Source: Hyalella azteca
Taxonomy: Eukaryota > Arthropoda > Malacostraca > Amphipoda > Hyalellidae
DNA length: 64,000 bases
Reading direction: 5' to 3'
NCBI RefSeq assembly: GCF_000764305.2
Contig: NW_025946712.1
Span: forward strand, 87,126-151,125
The notes beneath the pieces are model-generated. The model saw nothing but the letters and a program-made list of their open reading frames with translations, was not told the DNA's origin and made no database searches. The position numbers and the translations under genes were made by a program. This document shows, piece by piece, positions 22,701 through 32,923 of the stretch; position 1 is the first letter of the stretch, and every line of letters starts with the position of its first letter.

Positions 22701-25700
22701 GACGAAAACTTGAGGTCACGAACAGACGGACGGACAGACAGACAGACAGACAGACGGACGGACGGACGGACATGGCGAGCAAAATAGTGCATTTTTTCCA
22801 TAAATGAGAAAATGCGCTAATAACTAGCAAAGATATCATTACTATATGAATGTTATTGAAGAAGACATTGCCTTAATTCTTGTATCACTTAGTTTTAAAA
22901 ATAATATCTGACAAATGACGGCCTTCACTGTCAATGCATTCAGTTAGTCGATTTTTAAAGTTCCGTTCAACTCGCTGAAGCATACATTGACGGGTATGTT
23001 GGAGATAGCTTGGCGTATGTTGTTCTTCAAATTAGGTAGGGTCCTTGGACAATCATTGTAAGCAATTGAGTTAAGATAACCCAATAAATAATCGCACGGA
23101 GATAAATCGGGGATTGAAGCCGGCCAAAAAAGGTCACCTATCAAGGAGATGAGGCGCTCTGCAAAATGTTGTCTCAGAAGACGTGGAGAGCGCAGGAAAG
23201 GCCTTGCTAATTTTACGTTTTCGGGTGTCGTGGCAGTCCGCTGACCTCCTCTTACATTCATACTTTCACTTGCCTAAATGTGTTTATCCACGTAAAAATC
23301 GATTTCCGATCAGGAACGTGACCGGGAGGATGAATACGGAACCGAGTACGGAATGCTCGTGAGTAGCGATAATGGAACGGTCATAAGAAAGTACGCCTCG
23401 AAAGCAAACGCACGCTGCTCACTTGTTCAATGCATAGTGGTAATTGACTAGGCGGGACACAAATTCATGATCTAGCCTATCATATGAAATGCTGCCCACC
23501 CTTTTAATTTAACATCTGGCTGCTGGGCGCAAAATACAAAACAGGAAGTTTCGGCGAATCATCCTGTATTATAGGCCGAATTATTTTCTTGGGCAATCTG
23601 AAATAAAGTAGTTAGCTCTAGGAAACTGTACAATGACCCTTAACCCTGAACATGACCTCGGAATTTATACACGAATCAGTCTTCATTACGAAGATTATTA
23701 TTTTCAAGCGTCGGATCGTATTGGCAATGCCATTACACACAAGTTTAACGGTAGCCGTACACAGCAAAACAAATACTACCGACTTTCTTTATAGAAACAA
23801 GAAGTTTCATCAAGCTAAACCTTGTGCTTATCAACTCACCTCAACCTGAGTTGGGTTTACAATATTTTTTCGCCATATTACGTCGGTGGCGATGTTCATG
23901 AAGACACTCTTGGCGCGATGGTACAGTGAGAATGGTCGTGGGTAGTCCTGCATCGCGCTCGCCACGTACGCAGGATTCTGCAAGTTACCCATCGTGGCGC
24001 TCAGCCGCGGGTCCAGCGCGCCCGTGGTTATCGTGATGAAGGTGCGCTCGTGTACGAACGGCAGCAGAGCCTGTACAAGTTAGGGAGAAGTACAAATTAT
24101 TTTAATACGGCATTCGCCATGATCGTCAGCGTAATTTTTGGTTGTTGATTCAGAGTGTTAATTTGCTGAAGTTGATCATCATAGAAGTCGGATAAGGAAC
24201 GGTTAGGGAGTAGTACAAATTATTCTAATACGGTATTCGCCATGATCGTCAACGTGATTTTTGGTTGTTGATTCACAGGGCTAATTTGCTGAAGTTTACC
24301 ATTACAGAAGTCGAATACGGAGTGAGGTAGGTATAGAAGAGGTTTGTGCAAAAGCCCGATTTGAACGCCATTTTATTACGGATAATTTGGAAAAGTGATC
24401 TGGAAAATGAATTTTTCTTCTAAGACAAACTTGGCAAGTAAAACAAACATTCAAACCTGTTTTGAGCGATAGAAATGTAGAAAGCACGATAGAGCAGGTG
24501 AGGCAAGTTGCTTCTGAACAGGATTCTTATTCATATGGGCAGAATATCAGTAACAAATTCAACATCAACACTGCAGTAAAATTGTACGATACGTGCACAC
24601 CAAGCAAGACTTCATGCCTTTTATAAGAATAAACTAGCGAAATAATTGTTAAGCTACTCACGTCGTTGAACATGTTATTCAATATTATCAAGTCGAATTC
24701 TTTCCGTTTCTCGAAGAGCTCTTTAACAACAGGAACGTCGTAAATTTCTCGCGCAATCAACGGGAATATTGTGCGGAATTGGTTGAACATGATACTGGGA
24801 TCTTTCATGATCGCGAACGTGTCCAGGGCGTCGGGGTCAAAATGTTTGAGTCCGTGCTCTAGGAAGAGAATCTTGCTATTCTTCTCGGGCGGGGGATGAT
24901 TACTCAGCATTGTTACCTGCAGGGATACAGAGAGCTGTCAGATATTTGCATTAATTCATACTTATCTTAGTCAATATTGCACTGAACTGAAGTAAGAATA
25001 AACGAATGAATTTAAACAAGTCAACCCACAAGAATCACGGCAGCAAACACGGGTAAGCTCGCTCTGGAGTTCAGGCGGTTCTCAATACAATAGCTTTAAG
25101 AACCTTCAGTCAAGTGTCAGCTAGGTAACGTTTTAAGGCAAAATTCAAATTCAGAAACAAAAATTTGTTCGGATATCCTTTAGGTTTAATTGTACAAGTT
25201 ATTTACAGAAATTAATTAGCTCACCTGCTATATACCTCCTATATAGCTTACCTGCTATATATCTCCGAAAAAGTACCGTATTCGTTTTATGAATTAGGAT
25301 TTTGCCTTGAAAAGTTCACTGAAAGAAATCTAGAGATTCTAAGACAGAAATTCCTAAATTACATTGGCATAAATGGCACATCAACATAAATGACAAGTCC
25401 ATTTCATAAATATCGTCAGTCATGCCTCTTCCCCCCCCCCCCAAAAAAAAATTATTCGTATTTCATATGTTTAAATTTGGGTACGATTTCTATTTATTTC
25501 GCTGTTATTGAATTTTGAAAAATTACTACGAAACCATGAAGACTGAACTATGGAATTCCAACATGCAGTACCATCACCATCGCGATCCTCAGTCACGTCC
25601 TTATCGTTATAACCAAGGAACATTTGTTTATTAAATGAACACAATTCTCCTAGTCACGTCATGGAAAACAAGTCGTTTGAATTTGAATTGTCATGCCATG

Positions 25701-26540
25701 ATTGCTGAATCATCGGGGGCTCTATCGCAGACGTAAAGCTTTGCGCAAAAATCACAAAGATGGCTCTGTAAAGATCGCAACGAACTCTACAATTCTGAAA
25801 CATCTACAGAAATTTGTTTGGAAACTCTGAAAATATTTGAGAGTTAAAAATACCCGAAAATACATACGAGTCGTCGGGAGATCAATTATAACACCGCAGA
25901 GATCGAGTTGAGGGACAGATAACACCAGATAATGTCAGACGGATAACGTCAAGGCAGAGAGAATAAACGATAACGAAAATGTGTACAGCCAAAGACTTCT
26001 TCCACATTTTTATTCGAGTGATTTTCATTTTGCAACTATTAGATCTGAACAAATTTAAAATTATTACATTCCCTATATATAGGCTATATCCAAGTAAGGC
26101 ATGCATGCTAGTAGAAATGAAATATTGTGCATGCCAACATAAAAATGAAATAGTATGATAGTGTTAGTCGTGTTTCAGGTGTTATAATTCTGCAATTAGA
26201 GGATCAACAGAGATCTCTATAAAAATCTTTCAATTGTTCTATGTTTCTATCTATGATCTATGTTTCTATAAAATCCCTATTGATGGCATAGACACGTGTA
26301 AATCCTAATGATGATTATGCATAAAATACCTAAAAAGAGCGCATTCATAAGACTTTCAACCTTATGGCCGCGCTGCGTGAGGGCCGTGGCAAGGGGCATG
26401 AAGACGTTGCGGTGGCTCTTGGAGGACACGGGCAGCAGCATAAGGATGTTGTAGGAGCGCTCAGGCGGTGGCAGCGCCGCGCCAACTGCCTGTAGCGCGC
26501 CTGCCAGCACTACGAGCACCAGCACTCGGAGGCCCACCAT
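19296..26540 (-). CDS. Ugt: UGT-B, complete UDP-glycosyltransferase (517 aa)
   Basis: This is the third cluster member, with seven coding exons on the minus strand: 26540-26361, 24916-24662, 24070-23840, 22280-22116, 20940-20724, 20285-20066 and 19581-19296. Every exon has exactly the same length as in UGT-C (1554 nt in total). It has a signal peptide, His43 (SSKSHR), the donor signature (ISHCGLLG, FGDQPKNA), a C-terminal helix and a KGKMD tail that fits KxKxx. The position equivalent to the catalytic Asp140 is Asn (FDLIILNNMF), so activity may be altered or lost although the frame is intact. Introns carry two fold-back elements, a degenerate mariner transposase, two tandem LINE tails and a local duplication. 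It converges on UGT-C and shares its broken exon 7 copy. Confidence 0.93.
19672..19748 (-). pseudogene. Partial duplicate of UGT-B exon 7
   Basis: This 77-nt copy of the 5' part of exon 7 lies upstream of the true exon in gene direction. It has the same breakpoint as the copy in UGT-C (GTGTACT then ATTTTGGATATAAAAG) and the same short read-through frame VYYFGYKSYY-stop. Its acceptor differs (TATTCTGTTCAG). The shared breakpoint shows that the duplication predates the UGT-B/UGT-C split, or was copied between them. Confidence 0.85.
21957..22085 (-). mobile_element. Two tandem LINE 3' tails in UGT-B intron 4
   Basis: Two direct copies of the LINE 3' end, each with AAGAATCGGCAACAGGCC and ACACTTCTAT, lie head to tail. 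They start about 30 bp past the exon 4 donor, in gene orientation. Confidence 0.8.
22424..22557 (-). mobile_element. Fold-back element copy, UGT-B intron 3
   Basis: This member of a six-copy family runs from TATAAC through the 16-bp palindrome ACTCACTGCAGTGAGT. It continues through GAGAGCGCATTTTCTCG, a short GGAC-type repeat and GTGCATTTTTTC, and ends in GAGAAAATGCGCTAA. The ends can pair with each other and with internal sequence. There is no coding capacity. Confidence 0.8.
22651..22820 (-). mobile_element. Fold-back element copy with expanded GGAC/AGAC tract
   Basis: This second copy lies about 95 bp from the one at 22424-22557, in the same orientation. It is longer because its internal GGAC/AGAC microsatellite is expanded. 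It is followed directly by TAACTAGC and preceded by a C-rich and A-rich run. Confidence 0.8.
22944..23261 (-). pseudogene. Internally deleted mariner/Tc1-type transposase fragment
   Basis: The minus-strand frame starts with GGQRTATTPENVKLARPFLR, which resembles the N-terminal helix-turn-helix linker of mariner-like transposases. It passes directly to HFAERLISLIGD, FWPASIPDLSPCDYLLGYL and a TLPNLKNNIRQAI segment, which resemble the C-terminal catalytic part (the usual form is WPxRSPDLxPxDYFLWGYL). The middle of the protein is missing. It lies in UGT-B intron 3 and is surely inactive. Confidence 0.75.
24079..24320. repeat. Tandem duplication in UGT-B intron 2
   Basis: A unit of about 125 bp beginning GTTAGGGAG(A/T)AGTACAAATT occurs twice, the second copy starting near 24202. 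The copies differ by scattered substitutions. The duplication sits just upstream of exon 3 in gene direction. Confidence 0.8.
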
Positions 26541-27262
26541 TCTATGGGTGGCAAACGTGTTATTAGTAAACATGATGCAGCCAGAGGAATGTCGAGAACA
26601 TTGTTCACCTATTACTAATACTGCGTATCTTTTAATCAAGATGTGAGATTTGTGCGGTAAATAAGCCAGCAAGGAGTCAATGCGTTATGTCCGGCCCGCA
26701 TTGCAACTGTCTGCAACTTCTGAACCGAAAAGTTACGAGGCTATTTTTCGTGAGAAATAATACATCAGTGCTGCCGCTTCAAATCGAAGTCGAAGCTCGA
26801 AACTTCCCGCTTTACAGAGCTTTGAAACAATTTTTTAAAATCAAATCGATATTTCTTCAAATATGAATAACTCAGCGCTAATTTATAACTTGGTCAAATG
26901 TTTATCACAATGATCAACGGATACGTTCTGCTTACTTATTAAACTAACCAGCTTCTAAAACCCAGCACGCGTTTTTGTTTTGATTCAAAAACTGAAATGT
27001 ATGATTCAATGGTTCACATATATATATTCAACATTACAATCTGGTTAAAATTGAATCAATCTTACATTCAAGCAGGCTGTTGCTTCTTCTTTCACATAAA
27101 CTCCGCACACGCTGGAATTCCAACTAATTAATTGCACACGCGAACTACGTTAACCTTCTACAACCTAGTCCACCCGGTTACTGTTGTGACTTGTGAAGTT
27201 GTGAAGTTGTGAGTGTGACGGAGTACGGAGACTACGGACTGACGGCGCTCGGCAGTGGCTAG

Positions 27263-27931
27263 CAGGGTTGCCAGATGGAGCCATGAGAAAATTTAGCTCA
27301 TAAAAAGGCCAATAACGGACCATTTAAATTTGATATTTTTAAATGTTAAAAATAGCACAACATTTTAAGTTCAATGTAGTTAAGATTATTTACAATGCGT
27401 ACGGCAACTCCTCATGTTTTCAGACAACAAAAATTACACAAAGTTCACTAAGTTTACGACTCACAAAACCTTCAATGCCACAAAAAACGCCAGCGTTGTA
27501 ACCACAAAAATTACAAATGAATTTGCTACTCTTTAGAAAGCGGATGACTATATGCACTCGCAGCTCTGCCATGCATGGTTATTAATATGAGTGGGCAACT
27601 GTATATTTTGTATATAACTGTATATAAATAACCATGAACCCCATGGTTCAACCATGGTGTCACCGTGTACGGTAGGCCCAATTAAACGGCACACGGCCAG
27701 TTACGCAACTTACGTGTCTAAATTTAAATGTATTCATCTTGAGCAAAAAAAGGTAAATTTGAGAGATGGAAAAAATTAATAAAAAAACTTGCGAGTAACA
27801 TATTTTTTTTTATTGCGAGTAAAAGATCCCAAACGGACAAAAAAGGTCAAATAAATCTTATCAGGCCAACGCATCCAAAAAATACCACCATTTCTTAATT
27901 TGTCCAGAAAAAGGCTTTTCTGGCAACCCTG
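27263..27931. mobile_element. Candidate non-autonomous hAT-like element
   Basis: Perfect 13-bp terminal inverted repeats (CAGGGTTGCCAGA at 27263-27275 and its complement at 27919-27931) bound a 669-bp AT-rich segment with no transposase frame. The CAGGG-type end is typical of hAT elements. An exact 8-bp target duplication is not seen; the flanks are GTGGCTAG and GCTGGGTA. Confidence 0.6.
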
Positions 27932-29009
27932 GCTGGGTAGTCCGCGTCCTCGACATGATTGTTATGTAGTGTCGGATAAACCTGTCAACTCAGCTCGCGA
28001 ACGAAATTTTTTTGGCGAAAAAATTATATTGGCCCTCCAATATACTTTATAGAATATATAGACATAGAACTAAGAACAGTACTTTGAGTTCATCATGGTT
28101 TCGGGAGGGCTGCTCGCAACCATGATTGCGAGCAAGATCAACCATGCTCGCAACCCTCAATTCGCCACACAGAGTAGTGGATATTTTCTCTAATGGAGGT
28201 CCTTATGGAACCAATTCATGCCAAAATAGAAGACCAAAATCTAAGGATCCTTAATAGAGAGACTAGCTAATCTGGTCCTAAAAAAAGTGTAAATTATGGG
28301 TCTTTAACCACAAACAAAGCATAAATAAAATGTAAAACATCCTGAACGGATGAAAGGGCACCCTGCATTTTCGTCGTTCAAATCCTGTGGAAAAATATCC
28401 ATATTTGATTAGTTTACCTGAAGAAAGGCCTATCTGGCAACGAGCGTCATGCCTGGCGGTATCTGATGCCGAGAATTGCCCGAGGCGGGTGACAACATTG
28501 GTGATGCATCTTCTCCTTGCAGGGTTGAGCAGCTCGAATTGTTTGCCAGTTAATATAGCATTTAACTGAAAGGAAACTAAGAGCTACATTTACTTTTAGT
28601 TTATTTGATCCAGTAAGTTAAGATCAATCCAGAATCACACTTGAGGATTTGGTGGGTAATGTTATTGTTAGTAGGGGATTTTCATCGATAACACTAGAAA
28701 AAAAAAACAATTTGGTAACAATTTTTCAGAAACTTCATTGAAAGACGTTAATTGAATACTAAAGCAAGGGACCCATAGAAATAAAAGCTATTTATTTCCG
28801 CAGCGTGCAAGAAGCTAAACGAAGTACAGTAATCCATAGCCTATCGAGGGTGTCGCGTTCAAGACTCCAGCCGCGATAGGTAAAATACGCGATTGGGAAT
28901 TGATCGACTGATAGTTTTGACGTGCTTATTTACGCATTAATATTGTGATTGTTTAGTAAATTTTCACTACAAATGTTCGCAAACCCTTCCCACACTCTTA
29001 CTGCCGATC

Positions 29010-29350
29010 GAGTTCCGCGGACTGTTTTCATTGGCCGCATGTCTCCTTCAAAAACTTCAGAAAATTAGTTATCGACGTCTGCGTGGGGACCTCATTGAAG
29101 TATACAAGTATACTCATGGTCTATACAAGGTCCCTGAAGGGTTACTAGAATTTGAAACAAGAACCAACACCAGGGGCCACGGCTATAAGCTAAAAAAATT
29201 GATCTTCAAACTATCGCCAGTCATGAAAAGATCCGGTCAAATGACACGAGTTTAGATCTATGAACAAGGCACGAAATGGAAAAGAATCGGCGACAGGCCA
29301 CATCAGGCCTACACTTCAGAGCCGACATCACTATGTTATGTTATGTTATG
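29010..29350 (+). mobile_element. LINE fragment, end of reverse-transcriptase ORF and 3' tail
   Basis: The plus-strand frame includes RRLRGDLIEVYKYTHG and a TRGHGYKLKK segment, typical of the C-terminal part of CR1/Jockey-like reverse transcriptases. The usual segment after it is deleted. The 3' UTR contains GAATCGGCGACAGGCC and ends in a TTATG microsatellite at about 29350. It is truncated at the 5' end and inactive. Confidence 0.8.
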
Positions 29351-31639
29351 AATGATTCTTCTCATCAATATTTCTTTAAAAACCCGCGATGAAGTAGAGT
29401 GAGGCAGGATATAGCGAGATATTACTGTCCTTAAAAATTCAATAATAAAAAAGAATTTAATTTTATGAAGCTATCATTCGTGCCAATTGTCTACCTCTTT
29501 AACAACTTAACGCAGCTGAAGCAAAACGCGATTATAGGAAACCTCAATTTACAAACACGTAAAGTTTTATTTTAAGAGCGAAATCTCGTGAAATGTTGCT
29601 GTAGTGAGTGTAGTCCCACCTTCGTTGCGCCTGCGTCGGCCGCTCACCTAATCATTCTCAGGTGCATCTATTATTACACCGTTACCAGCAGGATTACGTT
29701 ACATCACTTATGAGCGTTGCAGTCCACGAATTGGATTGAGAAGCAAGCGTGTTAAACATTGGGCTTACTCCAAAAACAAAGTTTTTCAATAGTTTGCAAA
29801 TTGTCAATTCTGTTTGAGTAGTCTTGACTCTTGATTTATCTTAACTTGTGTAGTGTGTTTAGGCAGTGATAGATTTACCAAAAGTAAAGTTTGTAAAAAG
29901 CGGTGGGTAGAAACTAGGACGTTAGGAATAGGATAGTTCAACCATTATCAATCTGAAATTTATTTCTGTAGGGCTGTATGCAAGCATTATTTATACTATA
30001 CTTTGCATTGGACAGATATGTTACCTTCATAATGCACTAGGTAAACTTTTATTCAGCTTGATTCATCTCTCAGCTGGATAAAATTATATAATTTGGACTT
30101 ATTTAACTTCAATTTAGTAATGCAGAAAGTATTCTATGAACAACGAGACAATTTTCTTCAATGAAATTATTAAATGACGTTATAAAGGGCGAATTGAATA
30201 CTAGTGATTTTGCGTAGAATTTTATAGGTTTGGCTTCCTCTGAAATCGAGTTTCTGAAGAACGTGCAGTCTTGCCAATTCGGGAATTTCTCAATTGTGGA
30301 ACGTCATTTTTGCCATCAAATCTAACTCTTCACCACTGCGCCATTGAGCTGGCCACATTTGGCAAGATTGTATGACTCATTTTATAGTACGGATAATGTA
30401 GCTAATTTAGTACGATCGAAAAAACAGTCCGACGAATGCTCATTGGAAATCACTGGAAAGGTAACGAAATCTATTCACAAACGGGTGAATCATGCAGCAA
30501 TACGTAGAAATACTATAGAATTTGTATGCACAAATATGTGTGCGCGTGTAGGATATAGAGCTTAAAAGAATTTAAAAGCGAACAAAACGACAAGTAAATT
30601 CATTGTATCTTCGCCTAAAACGTTTCAAAGACCAGCTTCATCATCAGTTCAAAAATTTAGAAAACACACGGATATTCAATAGAAAAAAAAATTAAATTTA
30701 CGCCAAAGAGATTAAAACAAGTACCACAACAACTGACCAAATAGAAAATATCAGTCGATTAATAGTTTAAAGTTCAAGACACTCGTGGTACTAGTATTCG
30801 AGATACGTAGTACTATATATTATGTATTAGTGTGAGATAAGAACTATAAGCGTTGCGAGCGCAAAATTTCCGCTTAAAAATATGCAGAAATTCCAAAATC
30901 CTTACATCCGAAGCACCAACTGAGGTGGAACCAAAAATCTTGTAAAAAGGATCACTGTCCTGCGTGGCAGGGCACAACCGAGTGAGAAGGATGGGCAAAA
31001 GACAGTTCAGAATGATAACTCCTGTCGCGGTGTTTGGTATCAGCGAAATCGACGGTTCATGCTCAATTTAATTGACGTTTTCTTTGCTTTTAAATTAATA
31101 GGCGACTTTCGATTTGATCAGACTAATGATATAAGTACTAGGGATGGAGGTATTGTGGTATATGCCACATTGCTATATATTTGTGTGTTAAATATTTTCT
31201 GTAACCTTGTGCCTGAGGTTTTTAGAGTGGTTCGTTATGGTATGCACTTTTCGATGTACGACTCTGTGCGTGGAAATTGGGGGATGCGTGTGTGCGTTTG
31301 CAGTGCGTTGGTAATTGCTATTTTTAGATATAGTTTACAATGTTTCACTAATCTCGACAACATATACGCGAATATACCTGCATATGATATTAGTGATGTA
31401 CAAATATATACATTTAGATTATGGATGCATTTATCCTTGTTTTGTATTGTTCGCTTGATCTCACTTAGTGCGAGCATATATGAATTTCAAAATGTATTTT
31501 GCGAGTGAGAGTGCGTGCCTAAATAAGCGTATAAACAAGCGAGTCAGCGTATTATTTTATTACGTTGGCGTTAATTAGATAATGAGCGTACTAGGGGTTA
31601 TCGCTGTGCGTATGTCATGTTCTTAGTAAATTACAACTA

Positions 31640-31790
31640 ATTTTCTATACAACATAGTAGTGTTGTCGGCGCTGAAGAACAGACATGATGTGGCCTGTCG
31701 CCGATTCATGTACTTTTCGTGAATTGTTCACAGCCTCACAGGAGATCTAAAAACAGGTCGGATATTCGACGGTTCGACCGGATCTTTTCC
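31640..31790 (-). mobile_element. LINE 3'-end fragment
   Basis: On the minus strand it contains GAATCGGCGACAGGCCACAT and a GCCGAC motif followed by ACTACTATGTTG, as in the LINE at 29010-29350. The preceding sequence includes an AAAGATCCGGTC-like match. It is 5'-truncated. Confidence 0.65.
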
Positions 31791-32734
31791 GAACGGACGA
31801 TGGTTTGAAATAGCTATGAGACATCCACTGTACAAAAATAAATTAGGTTTTTTAAACCTATAACGTATAAATTTATAACGGAAAGAGGTAGATAAATGTT
31901 TCATTTAATTTTTTTATTTCAGGCAAACTGACTATGTTTCTTCGATTTTAAACCTGTGATCCAAACTGACGTTGACGAAATTGTCACATCATCCACGTTT
32001 GGAATAGTGATGATGCATTTGAAGATAGTCACAATATAATGTCAGCTGACTCATCATACCGTATGTCAGAATCGTGAAAATTGTTCATAGTCACTCACGG
32101 CTTTATTGTGTAGCATCAAACCTATTATGAAAATGAAGTTCACTACAACCTCGCAGTAGTTTCAGGAGTATCTTTACATAGAATTGCTGCTGAAAAATGT
32201 TCTGAAGCGATAGAGCAGCTCATAAACAGCATGTTAAACGATACGGCCTTGGCAAATTAGCGCAGGCGAACTATATACTATGACACGAGCCTTGTAAATC
32301 TGTCGAGTCAGTCAGAGTCAGACAAATATTTGTCATATTTTACATTATCGTACCCAAGGAAGGTAGGAAAATTATGATTTATTCAGTACAAGCAGAGCTA
32401 GCAAAATTTACGCTAGGAATCGAGTCTGCTCATTTAGGTCGTGTTGCATGGAGCGAAAAATTATTATCTGAATCGTGTGATCTTACTTTTGAGCTCACTA
32501 TAAATGTATTGACGGTCGTTGTAGGTGTTTCTTTGACAAAGTAGAAAAACTTGATTCCTGATCTTTCATAAATTATCAAATCGATTAACAATTCTTTTCC
32601 GTTTGCAGAAACTGGGCCTTGCAGGTTGCTGGGCTCTGCCTAGCAAGTTGAGTTGAAAAACGTCGTAGTAGCTACGGCACCGCTGGCATGCGCGCCAACC
32701 TTACCGCCTCACCGCGGTCAGCCAGTCAGACCAG

Positions 32735-32739
32735 TCAGT
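32735..32739 (+). promoter_or_regulatory. Candidate initiator of 4E-BP
   Basis: TCAGT, the arthropod initiator core, occurs at 32735-32739 within CCAGTCAGTGCG. It is about 190 bp upstream of the 4E-BP start codon and just after a GC-rich stretch (32650-32720). There is no TATA box at the right distance. It is a weak call based on a short motif. Confidence 0.3.
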
Positions 32740-32923
32740 GCGTTTCAAGTGTTGCTTCGGTAAGGAGTGTGGGTTGTTGTTTCGGAAAGAGTCGCTCAGT
32801 TACGCGCCGAATTTTGATCTCGTGAGAGGTTTTCCTGAGACGGTCACAATCATAATTGTTGTGCTCAACTTTTTTGCGGTGACTTTTACGAGTTAGAAAC
32901 AACAAGAACTTAATCAAGGTAGA

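Larger units (their letters stand above)
26541..32923. other. Intergenic region between UGT-B and 4E-BP
   Basis: This 6.4-kb interval holds no host gene I can recognise. UGT-B's promoter should lie at its left end; the first 55 bp resemble the region upstream of UGT-C exon 1. A hAT-like element (27263-27931) and two LINE remnants (29010-29350 and 31640-31790) are present. The longest open frame, 31059-31508 (149 aa), shows no domain or codon pattern that I would trust. The rest is unique AT-rich sequence. Confidence 0.55.

Noticed and set aside
30255..30352. tRNA-like A box (TGGCGCAGTGG) on the minus strand
   Set aside because: The B box is not recognisable and no cloverleaf can be drawn. 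It may be an old SINE scrap, but the support is too thin.
31059..31508. 149-codon open frame, plus strand
   Set aside because: No recognisable domain or homologous motif, unusual composition, overlapping open frame on the other strand, and no splice or promoter context. Probably chance.
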